Of a stretch of DNA of 64,000 nucleotides, positions 58,251 through 64,000 are shown one piece after another. The translations under genes and the position numbers were made by a program. The stretch covers positions 22,480,859 through 22,544,858 of the forward strand of contig OY743184.1 of the NCBI GenBank assembly GCA_963555705.1. Reading direction: 5' to 3'. Each line of letters begins with the position of its first letter. The first letter of the stretch is position 1. Under the pieces are notes generated by a model. It did not search any database. It saw only the letters and a list, made by a program, of their open reading frames with translations, and was not told the DNA's origin. Source of the stretch: Ligustrum vulgare (lineage: Eukaryota > Streptophyta > Magnoliopsida > Lamiales > Oleaceae).

Positions 58251-59925
58251 AAAATCAAATAAAGTAAATCAGCAGGGACTGAATTGATCAGAATTTTAAA
58301 ATGAAAGGGCTGATTAAAATCATTTAAAACTTAAGGGCTGAAATTGATGATTTTAAAACTAAAAGGACTGAATGGAAACAAATTAAAATGTCAGGGACTG
58401 ATTTGCAAATTCTGGAAAGTTAAATATTAAAATATCAATTCTTTACTTCTCTCTCTCATTCGTTTCGATTTCACTCTCTCTCTCTACCATTCTCTCACTC
58501 TCAGAGAACAAAAAAGGGCGGAGGAGGCGATCGACTGATTTATCAAATCCGCCGGCGATTCGTCGGCGACAATGCGGCGCTATCACCGCCGTTGGGTGGC
58601 GGTGACTAAGGGAAAGAATTGGTAGCAAAAAGACAGAATTTGGTGCTGATTTGAGTGTTTTGATGTGCGAAACCGAGGCTTCAAGGTCGCGGTTTAGGTC
58701 GTGATTTCTCCGGCTACAATTCCGGTGTTGGTCGAAGGTAAGTCTTGGCTTGTTCTGGGTTTTGGGTTTTATTTTGATTTGCGATTTGGAGTTGGGTTTG
58801 ATTTTGATTTGGTATTGGGCTGCGATTTCGTGGTGGTTGTAACTGACCACAGTGGTGGAAATTATGACGAGGCAGTGTTGGTGGTTCTTGGCTGTGGTTT
58901 GATAGATGGCTGTGGTGGTTCGAATTGTGCAGGTGATGGGGCCTGCTGTGATTGTGTTTGAAAATTGATTGAAGTTCTTAGAAATGAGGTGGTTTCTGAA
59001 ATTCTGCAGAGTGTTTGAACGTGAAGGTGGTGGTGGCTGCAAGTGGTGACTGGATGATGGTTATGGTGGTGGCTATGGCTACTGCTGGGTGGAGATGAAA
59101 TTGGAGGTTTGTGGTGATACAGATACGGTGGTGAATTATAGTGGTTTGGTAGTTTGACAGTGGTGATGCAGATGATTGTTATTGAAATTTGCAGATTGTA
59201 TACACTGTGATTAACGGCTTATTTGGTGTTGATGGTGACTGAAATGAATAACTGTTTGGAAATGGGTGGTGATTGGTTATTGATACTGAGAATGATTTCT
59301 GATAGCTCTTGACTCCGTGAGGGAGATCAGTGATTGCAGATTTATGGTATGGGGTGATGATGAGGATGATAATGGTGATATAGTGGGTTGAATTTGATTT
59401 CTGAATGGTGATGAAGATGTATGCTTTCGGCTATTAAGGTGATGAAAATGATGATGTTGGAGAATATTAGATGTAAAGGTGGAATAAAATGTGGGTTGCC
59501 ATGTGTGTGATGAATGATGAAGATTCTAATGGTATAAAGAGAGAATTGTGGTGGTGTTCAACCGAGATGGTAGTGATGATGAATGGAGAAGGAAAATAAT
59601 TTAAAAAGAAAAAGAAACAATAAAAATAATTAATGGGATACTAGCATAATTAGGCTAATGTTTAATTTAAGATAATTAATTAGATATCTTTAATAATTTG
59701 GAATTTAAAATAATTTTGAAAATAATACTTTGAATAAACAATTAAAATAACATAATTTTAGAAATTCGGACATTTAATTTAAAATCGAACAAATTCGATA
59801 TTTCTTGACTTGGCTAGACGAATCCGTCGCGGCGTTAACTTCAAAACAATGAGTGAAATAGTAGCGACACAATTTTCTAAATATTAAAATAATTATTTAT
59901 TGCATAAAAATTCTGGATCGCTATA

Positions 59926-59962
59926 ATCTTACCTCCTTAAAATAATTTCGTCCTCGAAATTA
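59926..59962 (-). other. polypurine tract of gypsy element 2
   Basis: The minus strand reads TTTTAAGGAGGTAAGAT beside the LTR, after the conserved TTTCGAGGACGAAAT string, the same arrangement as in gypsy element 1. Confidence 0.75.
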
Positions 59963-60387
59963 AACTTACTTAATCTTATAATTTCTGAATACTTAATCAG
60001 AATCTCTTCTTCTTATCATCGAAAATTCCAAAAATAATCAAAGAATTACCTGAATATCTTCTCTACGTAATATACCAAAACTAAAATTCTATACTTAAAT
60101 GTCACCATATTTCCTGCAAAGTATTTCTTTCACTTGTATATACGTATGAATTCTGATTCAATACGGTACTTATTTTACTTTCCACGTATCATCACATTAT
60201 ACTATGATTATCATTATTTTAACAAAATATCAGTACCCATAATCCAAGAAAATATTCCAAATCTCCAATCAAATCTCCTTTATCGATAAAATTTAACAGC
60301 GCATTACTTCTTGTCTCCTCTTTTCATTAAAATAATCCTGCGCTTTCTTGCTGGTCACAACATCACGCAGATTCACTCAGATCCTTT

Positions 60388-60412
60388 GCGCTTTTAAATA
60401 GTTCATGCTGAG
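60388..60412 (+). promoter_or_regulatory. TATA-like sequence upstream of the zinc-finger ORF
   Basis: CTTTTAAATAG lies about 35 bases before the ATG at 60434. A matching CTTTAAATAG precedes the LOG ORF, which suggests that both were expressed from similar signals. A five-codon ORF starting at 60405 lies between. Confidence 0.35.
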
Positions 60413-60433
60413 AAGAGGTTGAATCATCAAACA

Positions 60434-60985
60434 ATGGATATCATTCTTTCTAACATTCGCAAGTATTATTCCAGTCTTCCTATGAATGATCTGAGAAAGA
60501 TCTATAAAATAAGGCTCGAAAGATTGAGGTTGCTAATGGCTCATGATATTCCAGAAGATGTTCGCTGGTTGATAGAAGCAAAGGTTCGACTATCTGGTGA
60601 ATTACCATCAACATTTCCAAAGCACATGCCTGGTTTAGGCAAAAGCACGTTTGCAAAGAAACGAAGAGCAAAAAGACTGGGTGGTTGCTACAAATGTGCT
60701 CGTTGGAACTGTAATACTCGTTGCAAATCAGTAGGATATTCTTCTACTAATCGGGATGATAAAATCGAATTCATAAAGGGTGGACTGAGTAAGGAGTCTT
60801 TGGATGATATTCGACTGACTCTTGAGACGCACCCAAGTGGTTATGTACAACGTGAACTTCTCTCCTTATACGCTCAGTTTAACGAGGACAAAAATCGTTA
60901 TAGTCTCCAAAATATAATATCGAAAGATCCTGTTTGCCAGTCTGTTTTACAAAATGAGGCTTCTGGCAGTTCAGCAATGATATAA
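60434..60985 (+). CDS. basic zinc-finger protein resembling flexi-like virus nucleic-acid-binding proteins
   Basis: I chose ATG at 60434; a TTG 15 bases upstream is also in frame, but no earlier ATG exists. The product has 183 residues. The first 60 are helix-prone and charged. Residues 70-81 form a basic run, Lys-Ser-Thr-Phe-Ala-Lys-Lys-Arg-Arg-Ala-Lys-Arg, followed immediately by Cys85-x2-Cys88-x4-Cys93-x3-Cys97, and then Lys-Ile-Glu-Phe-Ile-Lys-Gly-Gly. A basic patch joined to a compact cysteine cluster is the arrangement of the small nucleic-acid-binding proteins near the 3' end of carla- and vitivirus genomes. Residues 120-183 match nothing I know. There is no signal peptide or membrane segment. 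It lies 330 bases upstream of the LOG ORF, on the same strand and antisense to the host element. A plant or retroelement zinc-finger protein is the alternative. Confidence 0.7.
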   Translation: MDIILSNIRKYYSSLPMNDLRKIYKIRLERLRLLMAHDIPEDVRWLIEAKVRLSGELPSTFPKHMPGLGKSTFAKKRRAKRLGGCYKCARWNCNTRCKSVGYSSTNRDDKIEFIKGGLSKESLDDIRLTLETHPSGYVQRELLSLYAQFNEDKNRYSLQNIISKDPVCQSVLQNEASGSSAMI

Positions 60986-61030
60986 GGTAAATCTTTTTAA
61001 AATATTTTGCTGCTTTCTTTCACGCGTTTT

Positions 61031-61120
61031 GGAAATAAAATATATTTTCCTTTCTCGAGGTTTGATAAAGCTGGAAATAAATATATTTTCCTTTCTCGAG
61101 GTTTGATAAAGCTGGAAATA
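61031..61120 (+). repeat. tandem ~42-bp duplication between the two ORFs
   Basis: GGAAATAAA-TATATTTTCC, TTTCTCGAGG and TTTGATAAAGCT occur twice in a row (61031-61072 and 61073-61113), then a partial third copy starts. Confidence 0.9.
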
Positions 61121-61121
61121 A

Positions 61122-61137
61122 ATCACCGAAAGGTGAT
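61122..61137 (+). promoter_or_regulatory. perfect hairpin with GAAA tetraloop
   Basis: ATCACC-GAAA-GGTGAT forms a six-pair stem closed by a GNRA loop, 180 bases upstream of the LOG start. A second short inverted pair, GGCT-TTAAAT-AGCC, lies at 61227-61240 and overlaps the TATA-like string, so its role as promoter or RNA hairpin is undecided. Confidence 0.45.
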
Positions 61138-61313
61138 ATCTTTGGTAAAATAGTCAAAAGTTGTCCGATTTTGTCAAAAGTAAATCTTTACTTTTTCAGA
61201 ATCAATCAAAAACAGTAAATTTTTCCGGCTTTAAATAGCCAAACATATTTCATAGTTCAGGCATCCCAAAATCACATCTTCTTCGTAAGTTTTCCCTTCT
61301 TTAATATCAAAAA

Positions 61314-61967
61314 ATGGAAGCACCAAAACTTCGACAGATCAAAACTATTTGTGTATTTTGTGGATCAAAAGTAGGGAAAGGCTTCGGTTATCTAGAAGCG
61401 GCTGTAGATCTTGGAAAGAAACTGGGGGAAAAAGGTATCACTCTTGTATATGGGGGTGGTAGCAGTGGTCTAATGGGTTGTGTTTCCCAATCTGCTCTTG
61501 CAGAGAAATCAAAAGTAATCGGTGTTATACCTGTCCCTTTGGTAGATGTTGCAGGCAAAACACGAGGGCATGAAGTTCAAACCTTATCCATCCATGAACG
61601 CATAACTTGTATGCTATATGGTTCTGATGCCTTTATAGCCCTGCCCGGAGGTTTTGGTACCTTAGAAGAAATCTTTAACATTACCTCATGGGCTCAACTA
61701 GATCTCCATACTAAGCCTATTGGGCTTCTGAATGTTAACAATTTCTTTGATGGTTTGTTAACCTTTCTTGATTATGCTGTGGAACAGGGATTCATCTCTC
61801 CATTTTCCAGAAGGCTTCTTATTTCTGCTCCTACTATTGATGAACTACTGGATAAGCTGCAGTCATATATCTCAATACAAGATCCAGCAGGAGTTAAGAT
61901 AGATTGGTCGCAAGGAAGGGGAATCAAGCGAAAATGGAGTCCGGTTAATGTAAACTTAACTCTTTGA
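61314..61967 (+). CDS. LOG-like: LOG-type cytokinin riboside 5'-monophosphate phosphoribohydrolase, intronless
   Basis: The 217-residue product has the full LOG/lysine-decarboxylase-like Rossmann fold pattern: Val-Phe-Cys-Gly-Ser at 14-18, Leu-Val-Tyr-Gly-Gly-Gly at 44-49, Gly-Leu-Met-Gly at 52-55, Gly-Val-Ile-Pro at 70-73, and the signature Pro-Gly-Gly-Phe-Gly-Thr-Leu-Glu-Glu at 111-119, where plants usually have Tyr for Phe. LOG enzymes release ribose 5-phosphate from cytokinin nucleotides, giving active free cytokinin in cytosol and nucleus. Arg96 and Met100 of the conserved HxRKxxM stretch are kept but Lys is Ile, so activity is likely but unproven. Plant LOG genes normally have several introns; this one has none and sits inside an LTR retrotransposon, antisense to it. 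The length is normal. The C-terminal 30 residues (Lys-Arg-Lys-Trp) are atypical. No stop or frameshift was seen. Confidence 0.88.
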   Translation: MEAPKLRQIKTICVFCGSKVGKGFGYLEAAVDLGKKLGEKGITLVYGGGSSGLMGCVSQSALAEKSKVIGVIPVPLVDVAGKTRGHEVQTLSIHERITCMLYGSDAFIALPGGFGTLEEIFNITSWAQLDLHTKPIGLLNVNNFFDGLLTFLDYAVEQGFISPFSRRLLISAPTIDELLDKLQSYISIQDPAGVKIDWSQGRGIKRKWSPVNVNLTL

Positions 61968-61974
61968 ATCTTAG

Positions 61975-62210
61975 AATAGGTGGGGGTAGAGTACGGAGTA
62001 TTTTCACTCTCGAGACACCCCTCCATTTACTAGGATTTCCTTAATGTTTAAATCTTGTGTGTACCTCAAAGATTCCAGGTGGTAGATTACGGAGTATTCT
62101 TACTCTCGAAACACACCTCTTTGAAGGTTTTCTCTTTATATCCTCAAAAGATCAGAGGTGGTAGGATACGGCTACTCCGGAAACACATCTCTCATTCTGA
62201 GGATCTTTCT
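61975..62210 (+). promoter_or_regulatory. three structured repeats downstream of LOG
   Basis: Units begin near 61978, 62077 and 62153. Each has GGTGG-TAGA-TACGG, then ACTC-CGA-ACAC, closed by inverted pairs that differ in each unit: AGGTGGGG with CACCCCT, AGGTGG with ACACCT, AGAGGTG with CACATCTCT. Outer stems are TCTTAG with CTAGGA, CTCAAAG with CTTTGAAG, and TCCTCA with TGAGGA. Different stems with similar loops imply selection on RNA folding. Confidence 0.55.
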
Positions 62211-62279
62211 ATGTTTTTCTCTTATGCTTTCGTGTGTTTCATGTATTCCTTTCCAGTGTGACTCTTGTGTGTTCTCCTT

Positions 62280-62300
62280 ATGAGAAAATAATAAAATCTC
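62280..62300 (+). terminator. poly(A) signal for the cassette
   Basis: AAAATAATAAAATC contains AATAAA about 320 bases after the LOG stop and after the three hairpins. TTTTCTCTTATGC-type U-rich sequence precedes it, as in plant 3' ends. Confidence 0.4.
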
Positions 62301-62340
62301 TGCTATCATCTACTAAATCTCGTTTGTGATGTAAATGATC

Positions 62341-63149
62341 TTGCATGTCTAACCTTAATTCCTTTAGTGGATGCTTATCATATTATGCTCTTAATTCCAA
62401 ATGATAAAATTCTGGACAGAGTCTCCCTTGTAATTTGGACTTATTCCAAACCATAAGCATACTTCATAACTCACAATAATAAATAACTCCACATTTGATC
62501 ACAACGATCTAAAAATATTGAAAACGATTCCAACACTTCAATATCATCAAAATATCCCATAATTCAATTCATAATTCCTCAACATAGAAATTTCAAATCA
62601 TATTTTTCAATATCACAATATTACTTCCTTTCATACCTTAATTGGCTCAAAAGTTACTCATACTTATAAATATATGCCATAAATCATATTCCCAAAATTT
62701 ATTCACAAGGCCAAACTTCATAATAATTTTCTCTTCAAAATAGAGGAAATAATTCACTTACTCAACATAATATCCATTACTTAATTTTCAATAAAATCAT
62801 ATTGTTCCCATTATGCTCAACACTCGTTTTCTAAAAAAAAATTTCTCATAATCATACATTAAAGCATATAAGTTATGACAAAGCATAACAACATCATTAT
62901 TTTCGAAGAAATACATTCTTATTTCTCATAAATCATAAGTATCCGAAATACTCTTCATTCTTTCTCATAAATCAATAAAATGAGTTTTCGAAATACTGAA
63001 ATAACTTTAAACATCATAAACTTCTTTACCTCGGAGTTGGTGGAACGAATGATGGCAGTGGCAATCTTCATCAATAAAAATCTTATAAGGAAAAATATTT
63101 CTTGAAAATTCTTTTTGAAAATTTTTCCAGTCTACAGAAACGCAGACTA
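62341..63149. other. non-coding interior shared with gypsy element 1
   Basis: AT-rich sequence in which 62560-62815 closely follows 41565-41850 of the first element (TACTTATAAATATATGCC, AATTCACTTACTCAACA and others). A fragment at 62408-62440 (GACAGAGTCTCCC) resembles the LTR of element 1. No gene was seen. Confidence 0.6.
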
Positions 63150-63161
63150 GCTCTGATACCA
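63150..63161 (-). other. primer-binding site of gypsy element 2
   Basis: The minus strand reads TGGTATCAGAGC three bases from the 5' LTR. About 130 bases further on the minus strand is GAG-GTAAAG (about 63030), a possible splice donor. Confidence 0.9.
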
Positions 63162-63164
63162 ACT

Positions 63165-64000
63165 TGTAGCGCCCCGAGTTCCGTATACCCGATTCACTAC
63201 GTCATTTTCTGTCTAAATTTTTCGAATAATATTTTTGCGGAAGAAATAATTGAAATTCATTTTTGGCAACATTAAATAAACTGTAATGGCCGCTAAATTT
63301 GAAAACATTTATGAAACCATTTGAAATAGTAAATCGAACCATTAATATTGTAAAGAAATTGCCAATATCATAATTTCTCAAATAAATGAACTTCTCTAAA
63401 TTATTCGATTGTTTGGAAAATACGGAAATCATTAACGTCAAACTTTCAACCGTTCAACGATTATTGCCACCATCATTCATCGCTCGCCACCGTCTCCGAA
63501 ATCTGCAAAACTGTTAAAAAGTAGGGTGAGTATTTCATGGGGGAAATACTCAGTAGACTCATCGCAAATTAATTTAATTTATAAGATGATTAAACACATA
63601 AATCCCGGCTCTTTATAAAACGGGCATTGATATAGCTTCTTTATAAAACTGCTCTTGATAAAACTCATATTGTGCATTACAGCACGGGACATATTTTGCA
63701 AATCATATGCTCTTTGAAAACATCTCTTTGAAAACAGTTCTTTGAAAACCATATACTTATAAAAACATTTTAATTATGCCAAGCATAATTTCTTTTGAAA
63801 GCATAACATAAGATATGATTGAAATCCTCATAAACATAAATAGACATAAGAACTTTACCGAACTTAGGTGGCAAGAATTCTTATGCAGTAAAATCATAAT
63901 AACAGTAAGTTTTCATCATAACATAGGATAAAATCGAAATCCTCATAAACATAAGAATTTTACCGAACTTAGGTGGTAAGAATTCTTATGTAGTAAGTCA
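63165..64000 (-). repeat. gypsy element 2, 5' LTR (cut by window end)
   Basis: It starts TGTAGCGCCCCG. All 836 bases present match 56682-57517 without a difference that I could see. The ORF at 63202-63441 duplicates the one at 56719-56958 and is not a gene. Confidence 0.93.

Larger units (their letters stand above)
56682..59925 (-). repeat. gypsy element 2, 3' LTR (3.2 kb)
   Basis: It starts TGTAGCGCC and ends near GGATCGCTATA, where CA is expected, so one base has probably changed. It contains repeats at 57370-57800 and 58130-58250. On the plus strand there is a CT-rich, GC-rich leader-like segment at 58440-58740 running into a splice-donor-like AAG-GTAAGT. Predicted ORFs 58443-59042 and 58701-58961 are low-complexity shadows of this segment. 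Confidence 0.85.
56682..64000 (-). mobile_element. young gypsy-type LTR element carrying a two-gene cassette
   Basis: Two direct LTRs begin TGTAGCGCCCCGAG at 56682 and 63165. The second runs out of the window, and over the shared 836 bases no difference was seen. A PBS next to the second LTR sets the minus orientation. The interior (59926-63164) contains no gag or pol, only AT-rich sequence related to gypsy element 1, interrupted by a cassette on the opposite strand (about 60300-62340) with two intact ORFs. The element is thus non-autonomous and must have been moved by proteins supplied in trans. Confidence 0.9.

Noticed and set aside
58443..59042. 199-codon minus-strand ORF in the second gypsy LTR
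   Set aside because: Biased composition opposite a CT/GC-rich leader-like segment; no domain; frame probably fortuitous.

Overview
The window is AT-rich nuclear DNA from a flowering plant, probably a eudicot. The grounds are an intron-containing family-1 UDP-glycosyltransferase gene, plant-type Ty1/copia and Ty3/gypsy elements primed from initiator tRNA-Met, plant Helitron ends, PIF/Harbinger and Stowaway MITEs, a plant-type LOG protein and a plant CAF1 fragment. No bacterial, organellar or CRISPR signal was seen. The species cannot be named from the sequence alone. Most of the window is nested mobile DNA. The only ordinary intact host gene is the glycosyltransferase.

Layout. 1-4.6 kb: decayed minus-strand Ty1/copia element (integrase, protease, gag, PBS, 5' LTR). 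5.2-5.7 kb: four diverged repeats. 6.1-13.4 kb: one very long solo-LTR-like unit with 5-bp target duplications, holding a Harbinger MITE, a 565-bp tandem duplication and a MULE. 14.8-17.6 kb: small TIR elements and microsatellites. 18.8-21.9 kb: intact three-exon UGT83A-like gene with MITEs in both introns. 22.5-35.1 kb: a chain of Helitrons, one with a collapsed Rep/helicase remnant and one with a broken CAF1 fragment. 35.4-46.7 kb: a Mutator-like palindrome, interrupted at its centre by a small MITE, itself interrupted by a young non-autonomous gypsy element. 46.8-47.0 kb: small hAT element. 48.4-50.4 kb: truncated second UGT copy joined to a Harbinger transposase remnant. 52.3-55.5 kb: copia RT/RNase H split by two Harbinger MITEs placed side by side. 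56.7 kb to the window end: a second young gypsy-type element.

The most unusual region is 60.3-62.3 kb. It lies between the LTRs of the second gypsy element. Where LTR2 can be compared with LTR1, over about 836 bp, no difference was seen. In place of recognisable gag-pol there is a cassette antisense to the element: an intact 183-codon ORF with a basic stretch and a four-cysteine cluster resembling nucleic-acid-binding proteins of plant flexi-like RNA viruses; an intact, intronless 217-codon LOG (cytokinin-activating phosphoribohydrolase) ORF; a GNRA-capped hairpin; and three downstream hairpins with similar loops but different stems. Each ORF has its own TATA-like upstream sequence. I read it as a recently mobile non-autonomous LTR element carrying a cargo that may make active cytokinin and may be partly viral in origin. 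The similarity assignments were made by eye and need database searches.
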